Under the pieces are notes generated by a model that saw only the letters and a program-made list of their open reading frames with translations, was not told the DNA's origin and did no database searches. A stretch of 64,000 nucleotides of DNA from an uncultured Prevotella sp. GTDB lineage: Bacteria > Bacteroidota > Bacteroidia > Bacteroidales > Bacteroidaceae. The DNA is taken from the NCBI GenBank assembly GCA_946415245.1, contig CAMKRS010000006.1:1-64000 (forward strand), given 5' to 3'. Below are positions 10,785 to 21,846 of this stretch, in pieces (position 1 is the stretch's first letter; the number at the start of each line of letters is the position of its first letter). The position numbers were made by a program, and so were the translations under genes.

Positions 10785-11402
10785 TTACTTCTTGGTGTTC
10801 GACTGATTTTTCTGTTGGCCTTGGCCTCTTTGCTGTCCTTGGCCACGAGGTCCGAAACCTCCCATCGGTGCCCCCATACCACCCATCGGTGCTCTGCCCA
10901 TGTTCCTGAGCAGTCCGCGATGATACTGATCCTCAGCCCTGATGACATCAAACACCTTCGAGGCGGGCATCACACTGAAGAACTTGTTGTGATAGGTCTG
11001 CTGGATACTCTTCAGCTCCAGTTCCACCTGGTCGCGCTTCTGGATCATCTTCTTACAGGCAGCCTCGTCAGCAGGTTTGATTCTCACATCCTCACGCATC
11101 TTGTTGTAGAGCGCACGCTGCTTCTTCTGCATCTCCCTGAACAGGGGGAAGAAAGCCGATGCCTCCTGCGGAGTGAGACAGGCTTCCTTGGTGATATACT
11201 GCTCCAGATCAGCCTGGTACTTCTCGGGGGAGAATCTCTGCTGACCATTCCGCTGCTGTTGTGAGAACTGTGGGAAACCTCCCTGGCGGGGGAAACCGCC
11301 CTGAGGAAATTGTCCCTGTCCCCAAGGTCCATCAGCATATACACCAAGTGTAACTGCCAAACAGAAAAGGCCAATAACCAATCGTCTCATTTTTAACATC
11401 AT
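10785..11402 (-). CDS. Periplasmic Gln/Gly-rich protein of the sigma-factor operon
   Basis: About 205 residues with a signal peptide (cut near VYADG). A low-complexity Gly/Gln/Pro segment (25-55), a helical middle with TPQEASAFFPLFREMQKK and MIQKRDQVELELKSIQQ, and a second low-complexity tail (GGMGAPMGGFGPRGQGQQ) follow. The helical core resembles the Spy/CpxP-like periplasmic proteins often encoded after ECF sigma factors, which suggests an envelope-stress role, but I do not see a definite family motif. It directly follows the anti-sigma-like gene and is probably in the same operon. The ATGs at 11402, 11399 and 11390 are all possible. Confidence 0.8.
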   Translation of the reverse strand: MMLKMRRLVIGLFCLAVTLGVYADGPWGQGQFPQGGFPRQGGFPQFSQQQRNGQQRFSPEKYQADLEQYITKEACLTPQEASAFFPLFREMQKKQRALYNKMREDVRIKPADEAACKKMIQKRDQVELELKSIQQTYHNKFFSVMPASKVFDVIRAEDQYHRGLLRNMGRAPMGGMGAPMGGFGPRGQGQQRGQGQQKNQSNTKK

Positions 11403-11807
11403 TTAATATTCCGATGACAAGCAGGCGTAGATATCCTGGTTGTCAAGCATCACGTAGTCTGCGGCCTCATCAAAATAGTCATCCATCAACATCTGATTGT
11501 TGGCCACGACAGTCTGAGTGGGTGCTGCAACGCCATCGTCAGAGTGTGACTGATAGGCGAGAACACTAATGAACAAAGCGCACACACTGGCAGCGGCATA
11601 AAGTACAGGCCTGAGCCACAGCACTTTAGCGCGTTTCTCCTTGCCTGCCTTAATGTCTCTGGGCGCGACACCCTCGGCCTCTACTTTCGCCATAATCTGA
11701 CTGCTGAGTGTGTCGAAATAGCCCTCCGGAACCCTGAACGGATTCTCCTTGCCGACTTTTTCTATGAGATATTTTTCTTCCATCATACTATATTGACGTT
11801 TAATCAT
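11403..11807 (-). CDS. Anti-sigma-factor-like membrane protein
   Basis: Up to 134 residues. A cytoplasmic N-terminal part (ENPFRVPEGYFDTLSSQIMA, a motif common in Bacteroidales anti-sigma-like proteins), one membrane helix (about 70-90, LYAAASVCALFISVLAY) and a short external tail rich in Asp. It follows the sigma factor by 9 bases and should hold it at the membrane. ATG 11783 or 11786 may be the true start: the first residues, MIKRQYS, are encoded by a sequence that recurs upstream of the DUF4419 gene and looks like an ECF promoter. Confidence 0.75.
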   Translation of the reverse strand: MIKRQYSMMEEKYLIEKVGKENPFRVPEGYFDTLSSQIMAKVEAEGVAPRDIKAGKEKRAKVLWLRPVLYAAASVCALFISVLAYQSHSDDGVAAPTQTVVANNQMLMDDYFDEAADYVMLDNQDIYACLSSEY

Positions 11808-11824
11808 TTAAAAGGTTTAATCAT
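11781..11824 (-). promoter_or_regulatory. Candidate ECF promoter, copy 1 (AAACCTT-N13-CGTC)
   Basis: On the minus strand ATTAAACCTT, 12 variable bases and ACGTCAATATAGTATRATG. The same two blocks with identical spacing occur at 21375-21417 upstream of the DUF4419 gene. AAC-type -35 and CGTC-type -10 blocks are the hallmark of ECF promoters. It lies at the sigma / anti-sigma junction. Confidence 0.4.
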
Positions 11825-12374
11825 GTGATTTAAAAAATTCCGAAATCTTTTTCACCGCGATGTGATAGGAGGCCTTCAAGCTGCCTTCCGACGTTTTCAG
11901 GCGCTCACTCATCTCGCTGTATTTCATTTCCTCAAAGTAGCGCAGGGTGAACACGGTACGCTGCACCTCAGGCAGTGAGGCGATGGCTTCCTGCAACAGG
12001 GCCTCCGTCTCATCGCCATCGAAATATTCGTCTGCCATCAGCGTGTTGGCCACGTGCGAATCCTCATCATCGGCACTGATAGCGGCCATGTTCTTCTGAC
12101 GGCGCACAAAGTCGATACTCTCATTGATGGCAATCCTCGAGATCCAGGTGAAGACCTTCGCATCACCGTGGAAAGTCTCCAGACCGTTCCAGGCTTTGAT
12201 GAAAGCATTCTGCAGCACGTCGTTGGCATCCTCATGCGTCATCACGATACGTCGCACCTGCCAATACAACTGTTCGCTGTATTGCTTCACAAGGATTTCG
12301 AAACCCTTATGCTGGGTCTCTGCCTTCATCAGCAACTCCTTGATTTGTTGATCGTCGTATTTATCCATTGTCAC
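11817..12374 (-). CDS. RNA polymerase sigma factor, ECF (RpoE-like)
   Basis: A 185-residue sigma factor. Region 2 shows HEDANDVLQNAFIKAWNGLE and VFTWISRIAINESIDFVRRQ; region 4 shows LPEVQRTVFTLRYFEEMKYSEM followed by SEGSLKASYHIAVKKI. It differs clearly from the sigma factor at 139. Followed by an anti-sigma-like and a periplasmic gene, a usual envelope-stress operon. A nearby repeated ECF-like motif suggests self-regulation. It begins 13 bases after the L,D-transpeptidase gene, so it may also be read from upstream. Confidence 0.92.
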   Translation of the reverse strand: MTMDKYDDQQIKELLMKAETQHKGFEILVKQYSEQLYWQVRRIVMTHEDANDVLQNAFIKAWNGLETFHGDAKVFTWISRIAINESIDFVRRQKNMAAISADDEDSHVANTLMADEYFDGDETEALLQEAIASLPEVQRTVFTLRYFEEMKYSEMSERLKTSEGSLKASYHIAVKKISEFFKSHD

Positions 12375-12387
12375 TCTGTCTTTGAAC

Positions 12388-13965
12388 TCACTTAGGCAGG
12401 AAGATGTCTATGGCAGACGCTATTGCCTTGTCGTAACCATATAGGTCGGGCCACGTCTGGACGATGCCTGTGGCCGGATTCGGATAAGCAGTATAGTAAA
12501 TAATGTACACGGGCACGCGCGGTGATACCTCGTGATAGGTCATCAACCGATGGGGACGCGGCTCTTCCCCATGCTCTTCCAGATACTCGATACCCCGCAC
12601 GGTCTGAGGCGGGAGATCCATCGAGATACGCAATCGGTCCTGCTCCCACTCGTCCATCTCGGGCATCAGGAAACAGGCCAGGTCGAAGGGCTTCTCCACA
12701 CGGATACAACCATGCGACAGCGTACGCTTCTCACGCTGGAAAGCCCCGCGGTTATTGGTATCGTGCAGATAGACGGAGAAATTGTTGTTGAAGCGGAAGA
12801 CGATACGTCCGAGACTGTTTCCCGGACCTCCATGCTGTCCTACGCGCAACGTTCCCGATGCCAGATCCGACTGCGTCACCTCCGCAGGATCGAGGCTGTC
12901 ACCAGAGGCCCGTTCCACGATATAGTAGTGATGACGGGCGAAATACGACGAATCGCCTGCATGACGCACGATATCTGACTGCACGATGTTATGGGGAATG
13001 ATCCAGTCGGGATTCACCTGTACATGACTGATGGTACTGTGCAGCAGCGGACTCTTCGTGGTGACAGCCCCGCAGCAGATGCGCATATCGAGTACCGAGT
13101 CACCGCCTACGGCCCACAGCTGCTGGGCAGGGATATTCACCAAGATGGCTTTCGCGTGGTCATCAGGACGACTCATCTGCCAGCGACAGCGTTCCATATT
13201 CACCGCCAGTCGTCTGCGGGCTTCCTTGCCTGTGGCCGTCGAGAGTTCATGCTGCAAGGTCTTATACAACGGACTCTTCGGTGTAGATGCCACCAGATAG
13301 TCCATGCGGTTGTCGGATGCCAGCTGCGAGATCACCTCCTCATAATCCGGTTCCTTCACCGTCTCGTCGAAGACTCTGGCAAACTCATCGGTACCGGCCT
13401 TCTTAAAGAGCTTGTTCATCAGGCGTGTAGGCCGCACGAAACCATAGCGCTGTCCTACGGCATAGCGCATATAGGCCTTCGAGAGATGGTAATCCAGTCG
13501 GGGCAGCAGATCGTTGATATTCTGTCCCACGGAGTCGAAGGCCAGCGCCCTTACGATCCCCAGATCCTCCGCAATCTCCGGAATATAGAAGGCTGCGGTG
13601 TCAAGACCGCTCTGGGGCAGTTCGTGTCGCAGATAGCTCAGCAGCGAATCTGCCTCACCCACAACGCCCATCCGCGAATACCACATCGGGGTATCCTCAA
13701 ACTTGGCGAGGTCGGTATAGCGTTTCTTCAGGGCCTGATCAAACGACCAGTGGGAAGTGTCCTTCGATAAAATATGCTTCAGACTCTGTTCCAGGCGAAC
13801 AGTATCCAAAGCATTCACATAAGTTCCGAATGTAGAGAGGTCTGCCTCAGAAGGCACGCGGTTTCCCGAGTCACAGGAAACCAGCAGTGCGCAGGCCATC
13901 AGTAGCGTCAATACTAATGAATGGAAACCTTGCGCACTACGTTGCCAACCTTGAGAACATAACAC
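12388..13965 (-). CDS. L,D-transpeptidase (YcbB-like, YkuD domain) lipoprotein
   Basis: About 525 residues. A hydrophobic N-terminus ending LLVSC gives a lipobox, so it should be an envelope lipoprotein. An N-terminal helical scaffold domain (about 80-270) is followed by a YkuD domain with VNPDWIIPHNIV, the conserved His region and the active-site motif LSHGCIRVE, whose Cys forms the acyl-enzyme. Such enzymes make 3-3 crosslinks in peptidoglycan or attach proteins to it. The start at 13965 overlaps the upstream gene by 52 bases; a later TTG or ATG is possible but would leave a signal without basic residues. Confidence 0.88.
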   Translation of the reverse strand: MLCSQGWQRSAQGFHSLVLTLLMACALLVSCDSGNRVPSEADLSTFGTYVNALDTVRLEQSLKHILSKDTSHWSFDQALKKRYTDLAKFEDTPMWYSRMGVVGEADSLLSYLRHELPQSGLDTAAFYIPEIAEDLGIVRALAFDSVGQNINDLLPRLDYHLSKAYMRYAVGQRYGFVRPTRLMNKLFKKAGTDEFARVFDETVKEPDYEEVISQLASDNRMDYLVASTPKSPLYKTLQHELSTATGKEARRRLAVNMERCRWQMSRPDDHAKAILVNIPAQQLWAVGGDSVLDMRICCGAVTTKSPLLHSTISHVQVNPDWIIPHNIVQSDIVRHAGDSSYFARHHYYIVERASGDSLDPAEVTQSDLASGTLRVGQHGGPGNSLGRIVFRFNNNFSVYLHDTNNRGAFQREKRTLSHGCIRVEKPFDLACFLMPEMDEWEQDRLRISMDLPPQTVRGIEYLEEHGEEPRPHRLMTYHEVSPRVPVYIIYYTAYPNPATGIVQTWPDLYGYDKAIASAIDIFLPK

Positions 13966-14228
13966 CCTTTGGTCAAATTAAGTTCAATACGCTGGGCAGG
14001 GCTATCAATCTGATACTCTGCAACTTGCCTTCCAGTGAGCGATACCACGATGAGTTTCTGACCCTGAGCACCACTCACGGTGACGGCATTCCCGTCGATC
14101 GTCAGGGTGATGGTCTCGTCGATCATCTCGGCCACACCACGCTCCTCCAGCATCGTCGGTTCAGCTGCTGCAGGAATGGCAAGAAATGCCGTCATTGCTA
14201 TGATAAGTAGATTTTTTCGCATACGCAT
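13914..14228 (-). CDS. Small exported protein resembling a T9SS C-terminal sorting domain
   Basis: 104 residues: signal peptide (MRMRKNLLIIAMTAFLAIP, cut near AAAE), a short linker, then about 75 residues in the pattern of a type IX secretion C-terminal domain (VVSLTGRQVAEYQI, LNLTKGCYVLKVGN, VRKVSIH). Such domains normally end large secreted proteins. Here the domain is almost the whole protein, so it could be a remnant, a small secreted protein or an unrelated beta protein. The stop overlaps the next gene's start. Confidence 0.7.
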   Translation of the reverse strand: MRMRKNLLIIAMTAFLAIPAAAEPTMLEERGVAEMIDETITLTIDGNAVTVSGAQGQKLIVVSLTGRQVAEYQIDSPAQRIELNLTKGCYVLKVGNVVRKVSIH

Positions 14229-14244
14229 ACGTCTATAGTTGTGG

Positions 14245-14252
14245 CAAAGATA
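14245..14252 (-). promoter_or_regulatory. -7 box TATCTTTG for the 14228 gene
   Basis: Perfect match 16 bases before the ATG; likely also drives the L,D-transpeptidase and perhaps the sigma operon. Confidence 0.6.
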
Positions 14253-14310
14253 GACATTTTTGGCGAAACTACAAAATTTTTCTTAAGAAAAATGCATTTC
14301 TACCCCCAAA

Positions 14311-15225
14311 TTAGACGTCAAACACGTCCATTTCGTTCGTCAAATAGCATTTTTCGAACTCTTCCTTGGCCTCGTTGAGCAAGATGTTCTCATCCTCGTA
14401 GCGCGAACTGTAGTGTCCCAGCAGCAACTTCCCCACCCCCGCCTTGCGGGCTACCATCGCTGCCTGACGGGCGGTCGTATGACAGTATTTCTCTGCCTGC
14501 TTCAGGTGGTCGTCGCCATAGGTACTCTCGTGATAGAGGGTATCCACACCCTGCACCAGCTGCCACAGATCGTCGAGATATCGGGTATCACTGCAATAGG
14601 CATAGCTACGCACGGGATCAGCGGACGTCACCAGCCGTTCGTTGGGAATCGTCTCCCCTTCGGGCGTCACCCAGTCCGCACCCTTCTTGATATTGTTGCG
14701 CTGACTGATGGGAATCTTGTAGAACGTCATCATCTCCGGACGGATATGGGGATCAGTGGCCTTCTCGCGGATCAGATACCCGCAACAGGGCATCCGGTGC
14801 TGCAGGGGAATCGACCATACCTCTACGCTGTGATCGTCGTAGATCATCTGGTGCTGCGTGGGATCCACAGGATAGAACTTCACCTCAAAACCCAGGTCGT
14901 GGGTAAAGAAGGCGATCTGTCCTTCGAGGATAGGGCCCAGTTCCTTGGGACCATACACATGCAACGGTGCCGTACGCCCCACCAGTCCGAAGGTGGAGAT
15001 CATACCGATCAATCCGAAACAATGGTCCCCGTGCAGATGGGTGATAAACACATGACTGAGCTTCGTAAAACGTATCTTACTGCGTCTCAGCTGCATCTGC
15101 GTACCCTCGGCACAATCGAGCATGAACAACTTTCCCCGCACTTCGACCACTTGCGACGAAGCGTTATGACGAAGGGTGGGAAGCGCACTTCCGCACCCCA
15201 GGATATGCACTTTAAACGGTTCCAA
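14311..15225 (-). CDS. rnz: Ribonuclease Z (tRNA 3' endonuclease)
   Basis: A 304-residue metallo-beta-lactamase-fold nuclease that trims tRNA 3' ends. The zinc motif HLHGDH is at 63-68 (Asp67 as general base); further ligand motifs are CSDTRY, a flexible exosite arm around residues 155-185, and GHYSSRY near the end. Length and order fit bacterial RNase Z. It follows the lipoprotein gene by 15 bases, forming a two-gene unit. Confidence 0.95.
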   Translation of the reverse strand: MEPFKVHILGCGSALPTLRHNASSQVVEVRGKLFMLDCAEGTQMQLRRSKIRFTKLSHVFITHLHGDHCFGLIGMISTFGLVGRTAPLHVYGPKELGPILEGQIAFFTHDLGFEVKFYPVDPTQHQMIYDDHSVEVWSIPLQHRMPCCGYLIREKATDPHIRPEMMTFYKIPISQRNNIKKGADWVTPEGETIPNERLVTSADPVRSYAYCSDTRYLDDLWQLVQGVDTLYHESTYGDDHLKQAEKYCHTTARQAAMVARKAGVGKLLLGHYSSRYEDENILLNEAKEEFEKCYLTNEMDVFDV

Positions 15226-15240
15226 AGAATTCAGGCGTGA

Positions 15241-15933
15241 TTAAAGGTGGAACTCATCAGCAGCGTCCTCGAGTTGCAGACCGTGCAGATCCAACTTCTC
15301 AGGCTCCTTCCAACGGCTGTACTCAAAGGTCTCCATCTCCTCTCTGGGCTTGTTCATGGTCCTGTAGACCAGCGAGTCGGCACCCAGTTTCACCAGTTCG
15401 TAGAGGTTGAGTTCTTCCTCGTCGCCACCGCCATCGCGCTGTGAGAGGATCTCCAGACGACCGTTGAAGATTTTCCAGGTCTTGTAGATGATGCTGCTCT
15501 GCTCAATGCTCTCGGCCACACCACCTTCCTTGATACGGATACCCACCTCAGAACTGCCGTCGATGGGATTAGGCATCACCCAATCGCCCAACAGCGCATT
15601 TTGGTTGATCACGATGACAGCCTCCGACTGGGTGGCATTGGGGAACACAGCGAGACGATCGCCCACCTGCAGTCCTCCAAACACCTGACCTGCCTCCAGC
15701 GCATTCGTGATACTCAGCACCAGCGTGTCACCATTGTCACGCAACAACTGAAGGGTGTTCATGGCCGTACCGTCGCCACAGAGACCATAAAGGGTCTGGT
15801 CACGAGGAATCGCATTCACTGCCGCAGTGTCTTCTTCATCAGGAGCCACCTGCTGTTGCTGGTTGCCACCACCACAACTCATCGTGATGGTCATACTGGC
15901 TACCGCCACACATAAAATCCAAATCTTTCTCAT
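15241..15933 (-). CDS. Lipoprotein of unknown function
   Basis: 230 residues. A signal peptide ends in the lipobox ITMSC at Cys20, followed by a Gly/Gln linker. The rest is mostly beta-like with LYGLCGDGTAMNTLQLL and VFGGLQVGDRLAVFPN. The beta pattern resembles small lipocalin-like or DUF-type lipoproteins of Bacteroidales, but no family was recognised. Probably co-transcribed with rnz. Confidence 0.8.
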   Translation of the reverse strand: MRKIWILCVAVASMTITMSCGGGNQQQQVAPDEEDTAAVNAIPRDQTLYGLCGDGTAMNTLQLLRDNGDTLVLSITNALEAGQVFGGLQVGDRLAVFPNATQSEAVIVINQNALLGDWVMPNPIDGSSEVGIRIKEGGVAESIEQSSIIYKTWKIFNGRLEILSQRDGGGDEEELNLYELVKLGADSLVYRTMNKPREEMETFEYSRWKEPEKLDLHGLQLEDAADEFHL

Positions 15934-15937
15934 ATAT

Positions 15938-15982
15938 ACTATTCACTATTCACTCTTCACTCTTCACTCTTCACTCTTCACT
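15938..15982. repeat. TCTTCAC/TATTCAC array at the mazG 3' end
   Basis: Six tandem 7-base units. Read from mazG (minus strand) it is AGTGAAGAGTGAAG. It supplies the stop codon and last residues of MazG. Confidence 0.75.
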
Positions 15983-16831
15983 AGCTTTCGCTTCCTCCCA
16001 TAGTTTATCCATTTCCTCTAACGTCATCGTATTCAGCGGCTTACCAATCTTAATGCTATGCGCCTCGATATAGTTAAAACGGTTGATAAACTTACGGTTT
16101 GTCATCTCCAATGCGTTGTCGGGATTCAGCTTATAGAGGCGGGCGGCATTGATCACCGCAAAGAGGAAATCACCCAGTTCTTTCGTCGAACGTTCCTTGT
16201 CGTCGCGCTCCAATTCTGCCTCCAATTCATCAATCTCCTCACGCACCTTCTTCCACACATCCCGACGGTCCTCCCAGTCAAATCCCACATTACAGGCCTT
16301 ATCCTGAATCCTGTAGGCCTTGATGATACTGGGCAGCGCTGCAGGCACCCCCGAGAGCACACTCTCATTACCATCTTTCTCCTTCAACTTGATCTGCTCC
16401 CAGTTCTCCAGCACCTGCGTCACCGTCGTCACCTTCGCTACCTCACTGGAATCACTATTCACTTCCTCCGGCACAAAGGGCAGCGGTTTGGGATCGGTGG
16501 CGTCTATCTGCGAGGGATGATACACATGCGGATGACGGGTGATCATCTTCCTGGTGAGGGCATTACACACATCCGCCATATCAAACTGCTCCTTTTCCTC
16601 AGCGATCTTCGCATAGAAACAGATATGCAGCAGCACATCGCCCAGCTCCTTGCAGATGTCATGCACGTCGTTCTTGATCAGGGCATCGCAGAGTTCATAC
16701 GTCTCCTCGATGGTATTGGGTCGCAGGCTCTCGTTCGTCTGTTTCTTGTCCCACGGACAATTGGCTCTCAATGCATCAAGCACATCAAGAAACCGCCCAA
16801 AAGCCTGCATTTTTTCTTCTTTTGAGTGCAT
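15971..16831 (-). CDS. mazG: Nucleoside triphosphate pyrophosphohydrolase MazG
   Basis: A 286-residue cytosolic enzyme that hydrolyses NTPs to NMP and pyrophosphate, with two MazG domains. The first (about 10-110) has CPWDKKQTNESLRPNTIEE followed by ELGDVLLHICFYAKIAEE. The second (about 165-265) has WEDRRDVWKKVREEIDELEAEL and ELGDFLFAVINAARL. The EExxE and ExxD metal motifs are present in both. The final residues (KASEE) and stop are encoded by the repeat array. Confidence 0.95.
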   Translation of the reverse strand: MHSKEEKMQAFGRFLDVLDALRANCPWDKKQTNESLRPNTIEETYELCDALIKNDVHDICKELGDVLLHICFYAKIAEEKEQFDMADVCNALTRKMITRHPHVYHPSQIDATDPKPLPFVPEEVNSDSSEVAKVTTVTQVLENWEQIKLKEKDGNESVLSGVPAALPSIIKAYRIQDKACNVGFDWEDRRDVWKKVREEIDELEAELERDDKERSTKELGDFLFAVINAARLYKLNPDNALEMTNRKFINRFNYIEAHSIKIGKPLNTMTLEEMDKLWEEAKASEE

Positions 16832-16850
16832 ATTCTTTAAATATTTGGGG

Positions 16851-16858
16851 CAAAGTTA
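16851..16858 (-). promoter_or_regulatory. -7 box TAACTTTG for mazG
   Basis: 19 bases upstream of the mazG ATG, divergent from the valS promoter. Confidence 0.6.
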
Positions 16859-16860
16859 AT

Positions 16861-16893
16861 AAATAATTCATAATTCATAACCAATAATTCATA
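16861..16893. repeat. ATTCATA array upstream of valS
   Basis: Tandem ATTCATAA-type units ending 10 bases before the valS -7 box. The same unit and placement occur before the HD gene (29951-29981). Confidence 0.65.
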
Positions 16894-16902
16894 ATTATTT
16901 TA

Positions 16903-16910
16903 TAATTTTG
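16903..16910 (+). promoter_or_regulatory. -7 box TAATTTTG for valS
   Basis: 54 bases upstream of the valS ATG; follows the ATTCATA array directly. Confidence 0.55.
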
Positions 16911-16964
16911 CAGCGATTTTTTGAGATTTTGCCGTTTTTGAGCATAGAAATAACAAATAAACAT

Positions 16965-19679
<2,715 letters not shown>

Positions 19680-19710
19680 TTACACAGTAGGGACGGTTCC
19701 TACTGTGTAA
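19680..19710. repeat. REP-like palindrome
   Basis: Perfect 12-base-pair stem (19680-19691 with 19699-19710) around the loop GACGGTT, directly after the valS stop. First of a family with the core GGGACGGT. Confidence 0.8.
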
Positions 19711-19718
19711 ATTTCACC

Positions 19719-19750
19719 ATAAAAGCCCCGGGACCCCCGAGGCTTTTATT
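19719..19750 (+). terminator. Terminator after valS
   Basis: Stem of 14 bases (19719-19732 with 19736-19749, one mismatch) with an ACC loop; the 3' arm ends in TTTTATT. Between convergent genes, so it may serve both. Confidence 0.7.
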
Positions 19751-19754
19751 GTTT

Positions 19755-19786
19755 ATACTATTCACTATTCACTCTTCACTATTCAC
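19755..19786. repeat. TATTCAC/TCTTCAC array at the DUF4419 gene 3' end
   Basis: Four to five units. Read from the gene it gives GTGAATAGTGAAGAGTGA, which encodes the terminal VNSEE and stop. Confidence 0.8.
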
Positions 19787-21286
19787 TTTTCTTAAGGTTG
19801 ACTTTAAACTTTCAATCTTCTCGTATTCCTTATTATCCAATTGCAGCCTAAACTTCCCCTTCCTTAAATACTCATAAATCTGCGCCTTCGGCCACCGTTG
19901 CTTCATCTCCTCCCTCGTCTTCTCCGACATATTGCCGACAATATTCAGCCGTTCGAATTTGATATTATAGAACCATTCCGGCAACGTCACCTCATCCGTG
20001 AACTCCATCTCCAGCGATTTGATCTTCTTCAATTTCTTCATCACCTCCGGCACCTCCTTCACGCGGAGGGTGATGCCCCATTCATTGTCCAGTTTCTTCA
20101 TCTGATTCAGCGTCTCCTCGTCGGTCTCCTTCACACGCACCATCCAACCGATCTTCGGCGTCACCATATTCGTTTCCTTATCCTCCTGAGCGCCGATAAA
20201 TCCCGCCCAGAGCTCCATAGGCCACTCGTGGAGCAACATGCCAGTTTCACGATCTATCATCTGGTATTTAAACGGTGTGCGTACCATCTCCGACTCCATC
20301 TCCTTCGTATGCTCCACCTTGTCGAGCGTCTTTCCGTTCTCGTCGGGGAACAGTCTCAACAGCCATCCGTCCAGCACCGTCGGCTCCCTCATGTCGCAGG
20401 CGCCACCCTGCAACTCGTCAGGGCGATACTGCTTCACCATACTCTTCCAGAAATGCTTATTGGGCTTGCCCTCAGCGGTGCGCAGAATCTGCAGCAGAAC
20501 ATACTCCAGCTTCTTCGTCCATTCCTCCAGTCCGTACACACTCAGTCGCCGGGTCTTGTCCATCACCTCCCGCCAGTCGTCGGGCGTACCCTGCAACGTG
20601 ATGCTGGGGATGCCGCAGCCCATATATATCACCACATATTCGAAATACGACTTCATCGCGTCCATCAGCGTGATCTGCGAAGCCACACGCTCCGTCAGTC
20701 CCGTTGTCGAGAAGTTGGCGGTGATGGTATTGCCGATGTCGCCTTTGGTATAGCGTTCTATCTGCGAGGTAAAGCCGCCAATCAGCTTCGGCCAGTCAGC
20801 CTTCTGCGACAGCACTTCCACGTCTGATTCCACCACCAGGCTGATCTGCCCCTCATGATCCACCAGTTGCGGTCGCAGCGCCTCAGCATGGGCATTCACA
20901 TAGCGCGCAAAGCCCTGACTAATCAGCAGCCAGATCATATCTGGCGACAGCGTCACCGACTTATGCTGGGCATAGGCCTTCACGATCGCACGGTAGAAGG
21001 CATCCGGTCCGTGATACTCCAGCTTGTCCTCGTCAGCAAAACTGGTGGCAATGATGTGGTGCGCCTCATACTTCACGGGCTCATCCACGATGAGCCGCTT
21101 GGCCAGAGACTCTCCATCATAGGAGGGGGACGATTGGTTCACATCCTTCAGGTCCTCATCCACCACAAATGAAATACTGCCCTCACTCTGCGCAAGGATC
21201 TTCAATTGCCACTCGCCATCATCAGCCCAGGCCGAAAACGCGCTGAAAGCCAGCAAAATGGTTAGTATGGTTTTTATCTTATTCAT
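19769..21286 (-). CDS. Exported DUF4419 protein
   Basis: 505 residues. Signal peptide 1-21 (cut after SAWA). The body fits the DUF4419 pattern: AYAQHKSVTLSPDMIWLLIS with QGFARYVNAHAE, then a long beta-rich part (SYFEYVVIYMGCGIPSITL and GTPDDWREVMDK) and WMVRVKETDEETL. Function is unknown; the family occurs in bacteria and fungi. The last five residues VNSEE come from a repeat array, exactly as in UvrB. A candidate ECF promoter lies about 90 bases upstream. Confidence 0.8.
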   Translation of the reverse strand: MNKIKTILTILLAFSAFSAWADDGEWQLKILAQSEGSISFVVDEDLKDVNQSSPSYDGESLAKRLIVDEPVKYEAHHIIATSFADEDKLEYHGPDAFYRAIVKAYAQHKSVTLSPDMIWLLISQGFARYVNAHAEALRPQLVDHEGQISLVVESDVEVLSQKADWPKLIGGFTSQIERYTKGDIGNTITANFSTTGLTERVASQITLMDAMKSYFEYVVIYMGCGIPSITLQGTPDDWREVMDKTRRLSVYGLEEWTKKLEYVLLQILRTAEGKPNKHFWKSMVKQYRPDELQGGACDMREPTVLDGWLLRLFPDENGKTLDKVEHTKEMESEMVRTPFKYQMIDRETGMLLHEWPMELWAGFIGAQEDKETNMVTPKIGWMVRVKETDEETLNQMKKLDNEWGITLRVKEVPEVMKKLKKIKSLEMEFTDEVTLPEWFYNIKFERLNIVGNMSEKTREEMKQRWPKAQIYEYLRKGKFRLQLDNKEYEKIESLKSTLRKVNSEE

Positions 21287-21374
21287 ATATTATTATTTGT
21301 TTGCAAATTTATGGATTATTTCTCAAACTTCCAAATTATAGCAAGAAAAAAGCACGGCAAAAAGCACTTCTCTT

Positions 21375-21417
21375 CATTATACTATATTGACGTAGTTTTC
21401 TTAGTAAGGTTTAATAA
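21375..21417 (-). promoter_or_regulatory. Candidate ECF promoter, copy 2
   Basis: Minus strand: ATTAAACCTT, 12 variable bases, ACGTCAATATAGTATAATG, matching 11781-11824 in both blocks and spacing. It points at the DUF4419 gene 90 bases away. Confidence 0.45.
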
Positions 21418-21438
21418 TATTTGTGTAGTCTTAAAAAC

Positions 21439-21593
21439 CTTGCATTCTTGCATCCTTGCATCCTTGCAAAGGCACATATGGGAGGAAGAAGGTGGGCTAA
21501 TTATTATTATATTATAATATAATAATAATTAGATTACTCTTTCACAGTAATTGGGCCTCTTTTTTTTGATGCAAGAATGCAAGAATGCAAGAT
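21439..21593. repeat. Inverted TGCATTCT arrays flanking a 36-base palindrome
   Basis: Left array 21439-21468 (TTGCATTCTTGCATCC) and right array 21568-21593 (GATGCAAGAATGCAAG) are inverted. Between them 21497-21532 is a perfect AT-only-core palindrome with CTAATTATTATTATATTA as left half. Confidence 0.85.
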
Positions 21594-21640
21594 TTTATAC
21601 TCGTTTTTTCGAAACGTGTTTTTTTGCGTGCTTTTTTGGC

Positions 21641-21775
21641 GATATAATTTGGAAAGGCTTTGAAATTTTTGTACCTTTGCACTGTCGACGAAAAAAGGCG
21701 AAATTTGCGGCCTGCCTGGGTAACAAATATTTCCTAGCGCGCGGACACGTGTTTCCTAGACAGAGCGCAAAATGA
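21641..21775 (+). ncRNA. Orphan copy of the HU-gene leader element
   Basis: Aligns without gaps to 61799-61933; about 105 of 135 bases identical by hand count. Includes a TACCTTTG -7 box (21672-21679), CGAAATTTGCGGCC, and TTTCCTAG twice around a CGCGCGG core. No open frame follows, so it may make a noncoding transcript or be a relic. Confidence 0.55.
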
Positions 21776-21820
21776 GCCAGACGAGTGATCATTGAAATAT
21801 TGATACAATAATATTCCCGC

Positions 21821-21846
21821 ACAACTGACGGACAGTCATGCGGGAT
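21821..21846. terminator. Hairpin 3' of the DUF4293 gene
   Basis: CCCGCA paired with TGCGGG and a partly paired inner stem, 30 bases after the DUF4293 stop. The U run is weak, so this is tentative. Confidence 0.35.
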
